A DNA stretch of 14,803 nt, taken from positions 1 through 14,803 of the forward strand of contig JARRNO010000121.1 in assembly GCA_037384885.1 (NCBI GenBank), given 5' to 3'. The number at the start of each line of letters is the position of its first letter. Positions within the stretch are counted from its first letter, which is position 1. The DNA is from JARRNO01 sp037384885 (lineage in GTDB: Bacteria > Acidobacteriota > UBA4820 > DSQY01). Below are positions 7,476-14,803 of the stretch, in pieces. Below the pieces are notes generated by a model. The model was given only the letters and a program-made list of their open reading frames with translations, ran no database searches and was not told the origin of the DNA. Both the position numbers and the translations under genes were made by a program.

Positions 7476-8933
7476 GTGAACTTCTCGGAATTTGAATCGA
7501 AGGCGGGGAAATACAACGTCATTCCACTGACTCGAACCCTGCCTGCAGACACGCTGACTCCGGTGGGATTGTACCTGGCGGGGAGAGACGGATACCGGGA
7601 CAGCTTCCTCTTCGAAAGTGTGGAGGGGGAGTTCAGAGTGGCGAGGTATTCCATCCTGGGATTCGGGTCCTCGGAACGATTAATATCAAAGGGCCCCGAG
7701 ACCGTCCTGGTTCGGGAGGGGAAATGTACATCCGCTGGACCGTCGATCGCGGATGCCCTCAAGGATCGGCTGCGCGGCTTCCACCCTGCATTCTTTGAGG
7801 AAAGGCCGCCGTTTGCGGGGGGATATGTGGGGTACCTGGGATACGGATGCGCAGCAAGAGCAAACGGAGTTTCCTTCCGAGCCGAACAGGACGGGTTTCC
7901 AGACGCGGAACTCGGCCGTTTCGACGACCTGCTCGTTTATGATCACGCTCGAAGCCGCTTGCTCCTGGTGGCCAACGCCTTGCTGGAAGAGGGAACGGAC
8001 CTTGAGAAGGCCTACCGATCCACGCTGAGCCGGCTGGATGCCCTGGAAGCGCTCGCCGGCCGGGCGGTTCCATCTCAGGTGGGACGGTGTCTGAGCAGCC
8101 GCGAGGCCGGAAACGATCCGGGGGGTGATTCGTTCGAAGCCGGGGTCAAAGCTGCCAAGGCTCACATCCGTGAGGGAGACATCTATCAGGTCGTGCTGTC
8201 CGTTCGCCAGGACTTCCGCTTTAAAGGCGATCCATTCGATGTCTACCGGCGGCTTAGAATGGATAACCCTTCTCCCTATCACTTTTTCGTGCAACAGCAG
8301 GATTCGGCCATCCTCGGCGCTTCTCCCGAGATGCTTGTGCGCGTCACGGGACGGCGAGTGGAAGTCCGCCCCATCGCAGGCACACGGCCTCGGGGGAGGG
8401 ATGTGGAAGAGGACGGAGACTTGCGCCTTGAGTTGCTCGAGGACCAGAAGGAGAACGCGGAACACACCATGCTGGTGGACCTTGGTCGCAACGACGTGGG
8501 CAGGGTTTCGGAATACGGGTCGGTCAAGGTAACCTCTTTCAAGGAAATCGAAAACTACAGCCACGTGATGCACATGGTCAGCAGTGTAGAAGGAAGGCTT
8601 CGAGAAGGACTGCACCCCGTGGACGCCTTCTTTGCCGGCTTTCCCGCTGGGACGGTCAGCGGCGCCCCCAAAATCAGGGCCATGCAGCTGATCGCAGATC
8701 TCGAATACCGCCCGAGGGGTGTCTACAGCGGGGCGATCGGGTATTTCGATTATGCCGGAAACTTGGATACCTGCATCGCCATCAGGGCGGCGTTCGTCCG
8801 CGGAGGAATGATCCAAGTTCAGGCGGGTGCCGGAATCGTCGCAGACAGCGAGCCGGATCGTGAGTATGCGGAATGTCTTCACAAGATGGCCGCAGTCCGG
8901 GCGGCCGTCGACGGAACAGGAGGATGGCAATGA
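7476..8933 (+). CDS. trpE: Anthranilate synthase component I
   Basis: Converts chorismate to anthranilate with ammonia supplied by TrpG, the first step of tryptophan synthesis. From the GTG at 7476 it has 485 residues. AAAGGAG ends 5 nt before that codon and the protein then opens like the family (NFSEFESKAGKYNVIPLTR); starts further upstream would lie in the attenuator. The N-terminal domain has FLFES, corresponding to the LLES element for tryptophan feedback binding, and GGYVGYLGY. The chorismate-binding domain has PIAGTRPRG, HTMLVDLGRNDVGRV, ENYSHVMHMVSSVEG, PAGTVSGAPKIRAM and the final GAGIVADSEPDREYAEC. The frame is intact. The stop TGA (8931-8933) overlaps the trpG start as ATGA. Confidence 0.97.
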   Translation: MNFSEFESKAGKYNVIPLTRTLPADTLTPVGLYLAGRDGYRDSFLFESVEGEFRVARYSILGFGSSERLISKGPETVLVREGKCTSAGPSIADALKDRLRGFHPAFFEERPPFAGGYVGYLGYGCAARANGVSFRAEQDGFPDAELGRFDDLLVYDHARSRLLLVANALLEEGTDLEKAYRSTLSRLDALEALAGRAVPSQVGRCLSSREAGNDPGGDSFEAGVKAAKAHIREGDIYQVVLSVRQDFRFKGDPFDVYRRLRMDNPSPYHFFVQQQDSAILGASPEMLVRVTGRRVEVRPIAGTRPRGRDVEEDGDLRLELLEDQKENAEHTMLVDLGRNDVGRVSEYGSVKVTSFKEIENYSHVMHMVSSVEGRLREGLHPVDAFFAGFPAGTVSGAPKIRAMQLIADLEYRPRGVYSGAIGYFDYAGNLDTCIAIRAAFVRGGMIQVQAGAGIVADSEPDREYAECLHKMAAVRAAVDGTGGWQ

Positions 8934-9465
8934 TTGCAGTGGTGGATAATTACGATTCCTTCACCTACAACCTGGTTCAGTACCTCGGGCTTCTTCACGG
9001 TTCCGTCCGGGTCTTTCGAAACGATGAAATCCAGGCGGAAGATCTCCTTTCCATGCAGCCGGACTATCTTGTGCTCTCTCCGGGGCCCGGAAGGCCCCAA
9101 AAAGCTGGAAATCTTCTGGATATCGTGAAAAAGTGCGGTCCGAAAATACCCACACTGGGCGTTTGTTTGGGACACCAGGCCATCGGCGTGGCTTACGGTG
9201 CGAAGCTGGCCCACGCCCCCGTTCTCATGCACGGGAAGAGCAGCCCGACTTATCACAACCGGAAAGGCATTTTCGAGGGCCTCGCCAACCCCTTCGAGGC
9301 GGGCCGGTACCATTCCCTTGTGGTGGACGGTTCGGAGCTTCCGGCNGGCACTGCGAATTCCCGATCATGGGCGTTCAATTCCACCCCGAATCTGTCTTGA
9401 CGAGGGAAGGGTTTCAGGTCTTGAGAAACTTTCTGCGGATCTTCGGACCCCATGGAGGACGGTGA
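8930..9465 (+). CDS. trpG: Anthranilate synthase glutamine amidotransferase, interrupted at an N
   Basis: Class I glutamine amidotransferase subunit that feeds ammonia to TrpE. It starts at ATG 8930 (AGGAGG ends 6 nt before; the ATG at 8924 is too close). The N-terminal part reads IAVVDNYDSFTYNLVQYLG, LSPGPGRP, then nucleophile C79 in LGVCLGHQAIG and YHSLVV. At 9346 the sequence has an N. After it the family's end continues in another frame as HCEFPIMGVQFHPESVLT, with the catalytic His and Glu, to the TGA at 9463. Family members have about 16 more residues between the LP before the N and the RH after it. Observed length is about 178 codons against the usual 190-195. This looks like an unfilled gap shown as one base; NGG would fit the expected Arg. 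Confidence 0.9.
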
Positions 9466-10489
9466 TGAACGGTCAGATTCTCGACCAGGCCGTGCAGGGG
9501 AAGCTCCCTGGACGGCGGGATGTTTCAGGGCTCCTCTCGGGCGTGGCGCAGGGGACGGTGCCGCTTGAGGCGCTCGCTTCGCTGTTGACGGCCCTGAGGA
9601 TCTATGGAGAAACGACAGAAGTTCTGCTCGGGTTTATCGATATTCTTCGAGAGCACATGATAAGGCTTCCCGACCCGCTTCCCGGGTGCATCGACGTTTG
9701 CGGGACGGGCGGCGACGGCCAGTCTACCGTCAACATTTCCACGGCGGCTGCTTTCGTGGTGGCGGCCTGCGGCGTTCCCGTGGCCAAGCACGGCAACCAC
9801 GGGGTTTCGAGCAGAAGCGGCAGCGCGGACGTCCTCCGCGCTCTTGGCGTGCAAATCGACATGAGGCCGCGAGAGCACTCGTGGAGACCGGAATCGGATT
9901 TCTCTACGCTCCGCTGTATCATCCCTTGTTCGCGAGAGTGGCCCCGGTCCGACGTGCACTGGGTTTTCGAACGGTCTTCAATACGCTCGGGCCGCTCTGC
10001 AACCCCGCGTGTGTGAAGAGGCAGCTCATCGGCGTACCTTCTGTGGAAATTCTGGGGCTGATTGGGGAGGTGCTGGCCGCCCTGGACACGGAACGCGCGC
10101 TCGTCGTCCACACGCCTGGACCTTACGACGAGGTGGCGCTGACAGGCGTTACCCGTGCTGTGCTTGTGACCAGAGGTGAAACACAGCTATTGGAAATCGC
10201 CCCCAGGGATCTGGGACTCTCTCCTGTAGCACCGGTCGTGCTGGCGGGAGGGGCGCCGGAGGAGAATGCGAGGCGGATCGTGGATGCCTTTACCGGTGAG
10301 GATAAAGCGCTTGCCAACGTCATCTGCGCTAACGCAGGGTGTGCGCTCTTCGCGGCGGGAGCGGCCCGCAACCCATATGAAGGCTTTGCTGAAGCCAGAA
10401 AGGCGTTGGCCGGGGGGCGGGCCCTGGAAAAGCTCGACGCGCTCAGAGCGTTTTCCCGAAGCGGGAGGCACGATGACGTGGCTGACTGA
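9465..10489 (+). CDS. trpD: Anthranilate phosphoribosyltransferase, frameshifted
   Basis: Transfers phosphoribose from PRPP to anthranilate. It starts at ATG 9465, sharing one base with the trpG stop (TGATG), with GGAGG upstream. The first frame has the PRPP-binding CGTGGDGQSTVNIST and KHGNHGVSSRSGSADVLRALGVQID. Near 9857-9870 the family sequence moves to another frame: EAARALVETGIGFLYAP, YHPLF..VAPVRRALGFRTVFNTLGPLCNP and on to the TGA at 10487. About three residues that relatives have between ID and EAAR are also missing. Loss of ten bases, for instance by collapse of a GAGGCCG repeat, would explain both. Without the break the length (about 341 codons) is normal. As written, translation would end at 10016. 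Confidence 0.9.
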
Positions 10490-11267
10490 ACTTTGTGAAC
10501 TCAAGAGACGCAGCGCAAGGCTGCGCGCCCAAGGTTTTTCTGAGGCCGGAATGCTTGCGGAGGTCAAGTCACTCGAGCCGGCGCGCACGTTTTCAGCCGC
10601 GCTGAAAGGAGACGGTGCGCCCGCGGTTATCGCCGAGATCAAATACGCCTCGCCCACACACGGGCCGTTCCGCCGGACAGAGGACGTTGGGACATTGGCC
10701 GCCGGCTACTCGAGAGCCGGGGCGGCGGCGCTCTCTATCCTCACAGACGGCCGCCACTTCGAGGGAAGCCTGGAGAACCTGGCGCCGGCCCGTGGAAGTT
10801 CCCGGATTCCCGTTCTCTGCAAAGATTTTATCCTGACGACCTACCAAGTCGTTGAGGCGAGATACCACCAGGCTGACGCCGTTCTGCTGATTGCCAGGAT
10901 CCTTTCTCGTTCTGAAGTCGCCGAGCTGGCGGCCTGCGCCATGGAATTGGGCATGGAGCCGCTGATAGAGCTTCACGGCGTTGAAGATCTGAAAAAAATC
11001 GAGGGGACGCGCCCCACAATGGTGGGCGTCAACCATCGAAATCTGGAAACCCTCGAGATCGATCGGTCCCTGAGCCGTGCAATGGCGCCGCGGATGCCCC
11101 CGGGCGCCGCTCGCGTTGCCGAGAGCGGGCTGTCCACCGCCGCCGATCTGAAGGAGATGGCCCAACTGGGATACGATGCGGTTCTCGTCGGGTCCGCGCT
11201 GATGTCTTCGCCCGATCCCGCCGGCGCCCTCAAGGAACTGCTGGGAGCGTTTCATGCTCCACATTAA
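10473..11267 (+). CDS. trpC: Indole-3-glycerol phosphate synthase
   Basis: Closes the indole ring: converts CdRP (carboxyphenylamino-deoxyribulose phosphate) to indole-3-glycerol phosphate. The 264 residues form a full TIM barrel. Catalytic stretches are present: VIAEIKYASPTHG (Glu and Lys), ALSILTD, VLCKDF with the catalytic lysine, PLIEL, VGVNHRNL (Asn and Arg; most relatives have GINNRDL), VAESGLS and VLVGSALM with the phosphate-binding end. The ATG at 10473 lies inside the end of trpD (17-nt overlap) behind GGGAGG, so it should be translated by coupling. The frame is intact. It is a separate gene, not the trpC-trpF fusion of enterobacteria. Confidence 0.96.
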   Translation: MTWLTELCELKRRSARLRAQGFSEAGMLAEVKSLEPARTFSAALKGDGAPAVIAEIKYASPTHGPFRRTEDVGTLAAGYSRAGAAALSILTDGRHFEGSLENLAPARGSSRIPVLCKDFILTTYQVVEARYHQADAVLLIARILSRSEVAELAACAMELGMEPLIELHGVEDLKKIEGTRPTMVGVNHRNLETLEIDRSLSRAMAPRMPPGAARVAESGLSTAADLKEMAQLGYDAVLVGSALMSSPDPAGALKELLGAFHAPH

Positions 11268-11886
11268 GGTTAAAGTTTGCGGCATCACCAACCTGGACGA
11301 CGCGGCCGCCGCCCTGGAAATGGGGGCCTTCATGTTGGGATTCAACTTCTGGCCCGGAAGCCCTCGGTACATCGATCCCCGGGACGCAGCACGAATCCGT
11401 TCGAAGCTGCCCACTTCAGCGCGATGCGCAGGAATTTTCGTCGATTCCTCCCCCGGGGACATCATGCGGGCGGCGGACCTGGCTGGAATCCAGGTGGCCC
11501 AGCTGCATGGCCGCGAATCTCCGGAAGTGTGCGCCAGTGTGAGGCTGCCCGTGATCAAGGCCTTCAATTCCCGCACGCTTCCCTCGGAAGCGGGCCTGGC
11601 GGAATTTCCCGACTGTCTTCTTCTCATCGATGCCTGGCATCCCAGCATGAAGGGCGGTACCGGTCGAAAGGCGGACTGGCGGACGGCGCGCCGCATTGCG
11701 TCAAAGAGACCGGTCATACTCGCCGGCGGCCTGGGGCCAGGCAATGTTCTGGAAGCGTACCAGGCTGTTCGCCCCGCCGTTCTTGACGTGAACAGCGGCG
11801 TGGAAAAGACGCCGGGGGTGAAGGATCACACGCTTTTGAGAGCCCTTTTCCGGCGCCTTGCGCCGGTAGGAGAACACCATGGCTGA
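11254..11886 (+). CDS. trpF: Phosphoribosylanthranilate isomerase
   Basis: Isomerises phosphoribosylanthranilate to CdRP, the step before TrpC. At 210 residues it is the usual length. Motifs: KVCGIT with the general-base cysteine near the N-terminus, GFNFWPGSPRYI, VAQLHG, LLIDAW with the catalytic aspartate, GGTG, LAGGL and DVNSGVEKTPGVKD at the phosphate site. The ATG at 11254 overlaps the end of trpC by 14 nt, with GGGAG upstream in the trpC end. The frame is intact throughout. Confidence 0.96.
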   Translation: MLHIKVKVCGITNLDDAAAALEMGAFMLGFNFWPGSPRYIDPRDAARIRSKLPTSARCAGIFVDSSPGDIMRAADLAGIQVAQLHGRESPEVCASVRLPVIKAFNSRTLPSEAGLAEFPDCLLLIDAWHPSMKGGTGRKADWRTARRIASKRPVILAGGLGPGNVLEAYQAVRPAVLDVNSGVEKTPGVKDHTLLRALFRRLAPVGEHHG

Positions 11887-12984
11887 GCTCAAGATCGACC
11901 ATGCGCTGCCGGATGAAAACGGCCGGTTTGGGAAGTTTGGAGGCCGGTTCGTTCCAGAGGTGCTACGGACACCCCTCTTGGAATTGGAGGAAGCCTATAG
12001 ATACCATGCCGCCGAACCGGAATTCCAACGGCGGTTGTGGGAAGAGCTTTCAACTTACTCGTGCAGGCCAACCCCGCTGTATTACGCTCCCCGTCTCTCC
12101 GAGGATCTTGGGAGGACCATTCTCCTCAAGAGAGAGGATCTTAACCACACCGGCGCGCACAAGTTGAACAACACCATCGGCCAAGTGTTGCTCGCGCAGC
12201 GCATGGGAAAACAGCGGATCGTTGCGGAAACCGGAGCGGGGCAGCACGGCGTGGCGACGGCCGCCGTTTCGGCGCGCTTTGGAATGGCGTGCCGGATTTA
12301 TATGGGGGCGGAAGACATGAGGCGGCAGCGAACCAACGTGCTCCGAATGGAACTGATGGGGGCCGACGTGCGCCCGGTGGTATCCGGCAGCCGGACGTTG
12401 AAAGACGCTATTAATGAAGCCATCCGCGACTGGGTGGCCCATGCGGATACGGCATACTACCTGATGGGGTCGGTGGTTGGGCCGCACCCCTATCCCATGA
12501 TGGTTCGGGACTTCCAGTCGTGCATTGGAAGGGAGGCGAAGCAGCAGTGCCTGAGCCGGCTCGGGACCCTTCCCAAGCTTGCCGTTGCCTGTGTGGGGGG
12601 CGGGAGCAACGCCATGGGATTGTTCCACGCCTTTCTGGAAGACGCTGAAACGTCGCTGGTGGGTGTGGAAGCGGCGGGCATGGGAGTGCATTCGGGAAAG
12701 ACGGCGGCGACGTTGAACGTGGGGTCGCCGGGGGTGCTGCACGGCGCCATGAGCTATGTGCTCCAGAACGAGGACGGACAGGTGCAGGAGGCGCATTCTG
12801 CGGCGGCCGGCCTCGATTATCCTTCCGTCGGTCCCGAACACAGCTTCCTGTACGAGTCCGGAAGGGTCCGCTATCGGAAGAAGCAAAGACGTATGGGCCG
12901 GGGCCTGCGGTTGTCTGTCTTTCGGGCCGGGGAGACAAGGATCTGGACGAATACTTGAGAATGACACGAGGGGCGGCGTCATGA
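11879..12984 (+). CDS. trpB: Tryptophan synthase beta chain with C-terminal deletion and frameshift
   Basis: PLP enzyme that joins indole and serine to tryptophan in the TrpA2B2 complex. It starts at ATG 11879 (AGGAG six nt before; 8-nt overlap with trpF). Motifs: GRFGKFGGRFVPE, KREDLNHTGAHKLNN with the PLP lysine, AETGAGQHGVATA, CVGGGSNAMG and YPSVGPEHSFL. After GRVRY (about 12870) the frame is lost. The family end, VVCLSGRGDKDLDEYLR, appears in another frame and stops at TGA 12982-12984, which overlaps the trpA ATG as ATGA. About 35 residues are absent, including the ALESSHA-type segment with an active-site glutamate. As written, the first frame ends at 12958 with an unrelated Arg-rich tail and should not be active. 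Confidence 0.92.
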
Positions 12985-13790
12985 AATTGGCTGAGATGAT
13001 ACGGGAAAGGATTTTTGAAGGACGCAAGGTTCTCGCTCCCTACCTCTGTGCGGGATTTCCAGGAACAGAGGATACACTCGACGTCATGAAAGCCCTGGCA
13101 GATTCAGGTGCAGACTGCATGGAACTCGGGGTGCCCTTTTCGGACCCGGTGGCGGATGGTCCCACGATCCAGGAGGCCGCATTCAGGTCGCTTCGCAACG
13201 GTATGACCTTGGGCAAGGCTCTACGAGCGGTGTCCCGATTTCGAAACCGGTTGGCCGTACCGGTTATTCTCATGTCCTACGTCAATCCTATTGCCAAGAT
13301 GGGTGCGAAAGAGTTTACGGCCCGATGTGCGGATGCGGGAGTCGACGCCCTGATCGTGCCCGATCTGCCACCCGAGGACGCGCAAGATCTTGGACTCGAG
13401 GCCGGCCCTCCCCTTATTCCGCTTCTCGCACCCAACACGCCGCTGCAGAGGATGGAAACGCTGGCCCATCGCAACCCGCCCTTTCTTTATTGCGTTTCAG
13501 TCCTGGGCGTGACAGGGGCGAGAGAGAATATGGCCGCCCGTGCCTCGGGGTATCTCAAACAAGTGAAAAAGCTTGTGGGCGATGTGCCGGCCTTGGCCGG
13601 ATTCGGAGTTTCCACTCCGGATGACGCGTTGGCACTATCCGGGCATGTGGACGGCATCATCGTGGGCAGCGCACTTTTGAAAGCCTTGGATGAGCGGACG
13701 ATTTCCGAAACGCCCGCGAAGGCGGCCCGAAGGTTTCTCGCGCCCTTCCGCAAGGCGCTGGACGAAGATCAGAGGAAACAGGCAGGGTAA
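12981..13790 (+). CDS. trpA: Tryptophan synthase alpha chain
   Basis: Cleaves indole-3-glycerol phosphate and passes indole through a tunnel to TrpB. The 269 residues form a TIM barrel. The catalytic glutamate is in MELGVPFSDPVADGPT, and the aspartate in the same stretch (ADGPT). Further motifs are VILMSYVNPI, ALIVPDLPPED, LIPLLAPNTP, FLYCVSVLGVTGARE (the mobile loop) and GFGVSTPDDA with DGIIVGSALL. The segment between DLPPED and LIPLLAP is about three residues shorter than I expect for the family, without a frame change. The start is ATG 12981, four bases overlapping the restored trpB stop. Last gene of the trp set; no terminator is seen in the 68 bp after it. Confidence 0.95.
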   Translation: MKLAEMIRERIFEGRKVLAPYLCAGFPGTEDTLDVMKALADSGADCMELGVPFSDPVADGPTIQEAAFRSLRNGMTLGKALRAVSRFRNRLAVPVILMSYVNPIAKMGAKEFTARCADAGVDALIVPDLPPEDAQDLGLEAGPPLIPLLAPNTPLQRMETLAHRNPPFLYCVSVLGVTGARENMAARASGYLKQVKKLVGDVPALAGFGVSTPDDALALSGHVDGIIVGSALLKALDERTISETPAKAARRFLAPFRKALDEDQRKQAG

Positions 13791-13858
13791 TGCGGCAACA
13801 CGAAACGGCTGATTGACCGGCTTTCCGCCCGTTCAGTAAACTGGACCGGGAGGTCGGG

Positions 13859-14668
13859 GTGATCCCACTTCGAGATACGATCCGGTCGCGGCGAAGACCA
13901 TACGTCGTCTACGCGATTCTTGGAATCAACCTTATCGTCTTTCTCTTCGAACTGTCCCTGGGGACGAGGGCGCTGGACAGTTTTACCCAGGCGTTTGGGT
14001 TTGTACCGGAGCGCTTTTTCTTCTGGGTGCGTTACGGCGGAATGGCCCTCAGCCCATTTCGCTTTCTGCCGCTTGTGTCCGCTCTCTTCATTCACGGGGG
14101 CTGGTTGCATCTCGGCGGTAACATGCTCTATTTGTGGGTATTTGCAGACAATGTTGAGGACAGGCTCGGCCATGCCGGTTTCGCCGTGTTCTACCTGATT
14201 TGCGGTGTGGCCGCCAACTGCATTTTCGGCCTTACGGCGCTTCATTCCACCGTCCCTTTGATTGGTGCGAGCGGGGCCATTGCGGGAGTCCTCGGCGCGT
14301 ACCTGATTCTCTTTCCAAAGTCGCGCATCTTGACCTTGATTCCCATCTTTATCTTTCCGCTATTTCTGCGGATTCCCGCTTTCGCTTTTCTCGGCATATG
14401 GTTTGTCCTTCAGCTGTTCACGGGGGCGTGGGCTCTGACGGCCCGGATCGGCCAGACGGTGGCGTGGTGGGCGCACGTGGGAGGATTCCTTTCGGGGGTG
14501 CTTCTTCTTCCAGTGATGATCCGCTTCGGGCCGAGAGGAGCAACGGGCACCCCGGAAATGGTCGGCCCGCAACGGACGATTCTTCTGCCGAGGGATGCGT
14601 GGCAAGTCATTCATGAACACAGAAATCCGATCCAGGGTGACACTGCCGGGCGAGACGAAGGGGAGTAA
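13859..14668 (+). CDS. Rhomboid-family intramembrane serine protease
   Basis: Membrane protease predicted to cut transmembrane substrates within the bilayer; 269 residues. The N-terminus is short and basic, followed by about six to seven hydrophobic segments. Hallmarks: HGGWLHLGGNMLYLW (residues 79-93), GASG with the nucleophile serine at 138 in LIGASGAIAGVLGAYLI, and the partner histidine at 206 in WWAHVGGFLSG. A hydrophilic tail of about 45 residues follows the last segment. The start is GTG at 13859 with GGGAGG five nt upstream. It lies 68 bp after trpA in the same direction with no terminator between, so it may be read from the trp message or from a start I cannot see. The substrate is unknown. 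Confidence 0.93.
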   Translation: MIPLRDTIRSRRRPYVVYAILGINLIVFLFELSLGTRALDSFTQAFGFVPERFFFWVRYGGMALSPFRFLPLVSALFIHGGWLHLGGNMLYLWVFADNVEDRLGHAGFAVFYLICGVAANCIFGLTALHSTVPLIGASGAIAGVLGAYLILFPKSRILTLIPIFIFPLFLRIPAFAFLGIWFVLQLFTGAWALTARIGQTVAWWAHVGGFLSGVLLLPVMIRFGPRGATGTPEMVGPQRTILLPRDAWQVIHEHRNPIQGDTAGRDEGE

Positions 14669-14748
14669 CCCGGCATCGAAAAGCCGGTGGAAGGACTGGC
14701 CCGGGGGTGTTCAAACCTGTATCCTGGCCTCTTCGATACGGAGCTGGA

Positions 14749-14803
14749 ATGAAGATTCATATGATGGCGGTCGGCGGTACGGGAATGGGGTCGCTGGCCG
14801 GAC
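14749..14803 (+). CDS. Mur ligase N-terminus (MurC/Mpl type), cut by window end
   Basis: Only 18 codons are visible: a start at ATG 14749 with GGAG five nt upstream, then KIHMMAVGGTGMGSLAG. The IH..(A/G)VGGTGM(G/S).LAG pattern is the nucleotide-binding opening of UDP-N-acetylmuramate ligases. GTGMGSLAG is closer to what I recall for Mpl, the ligase that reuses murein tripeptide, than to MurC (usually GGAGMSGIA). Subtype is uncertain from so little. It follows the rhomboid gene by 80 bp on the same strand. Confidence 0.65.
   Translation, partial: MKIHMMAVGGTGMGSLAG

Noticed and set aside
7686..8930. 414-codon open frame on the minus strand opposite trpE
   Set aside because: It mirrors the codon pattern of a GC-rich gene, has no ribosome site or recognisable domain, and trpE is unmistakable on the other strand. 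The same applies to the long minus-strand frames opposite trpC/trpF (10593-11744) and trpB (12050-13027).
9346..9400. Programmed frameshift in trpG
   Set aside because: The site carries an undetermined base and lacks about 16 family residues; a recoding event would not remove sequence.
14671..14690. CCGGC/GCCGG hairpin after the rhomboid gene as a terminator
   Set aside because: The stem is only 5 bp and no T-run follows.
1..14803. CRISPR array, tRNA/rRNA, prophage or a new multi-gene defence system
   Set aside because: No repeat-spacer pattern, no cloverleaf or rRNA signature, and every clear gene belongs to a known housekeeping or regulatory family.

Overview
This window looks like a chromosomal segment of a Gram-negative, GC-rich bacterium. 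SecA with a zinc-binding tail, a membrane-anchored M23 peptidase, a rhomboid protease and a trpEGDCFBA order would fit Desulfobacterota (Syntrophobacter-like deltaproteobacteria). That placement is inference from gene content; no rRNA or other marker is present. The genes are ordinary housekeeping and regulatory types. I found no prophage, CRISPR array, insertion sequence or recognisable new defence or biosynthetic system.

Layout. Minus strand, 1-3737: secA (its last codons lie outside the window) preceded by a membrane-anchored M23/LytM peptidase. A good sigma-70-type promoter drives the pair, and a Crp/Fnr-like palindrome sits on its -10. Plus strand, 3960-4873: an ECF sigma factor followed 4 nt later by a small soluble zinc-finger anti-sigma factor. 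4874-5487 holds no convincing gene. Minus strand, 5488-7160: a membrane GAF-GGDEF diguanylate cyclase whose frame is broken near a G5 run, with a leader that can form three successive hairpins. Plus strand, 7257-13790: the trp operon with promoter, leader peptide carrying three consecutive Trp codons, attenuator, then trpE-G-D-C-F-B-A, each gene overlapping the next. Plus strand, 13859-14803: a rhomboid protease and the first 18 codons of a Mur ligase.

Function. The seven trp genes would convert chorismate to tryptophan. Expression would be set by ribosome stalling in the leader, and the overlapping stop/start codons would couple translation along the message.

Main oddity. Three of the seven trp genes are damaged. 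trpG has a single N with about 16 residues missing and a frame change. trpD has a frameshift with about 3 residues missing. trpB has lost about 35 residues plus frame, yet its original stop survives as an ATGA overlap with trpA. With the frameshift in the cyclase, this points first to collapsed or poor-quality assembly and second to recent gene decay. Resequencing would decide.
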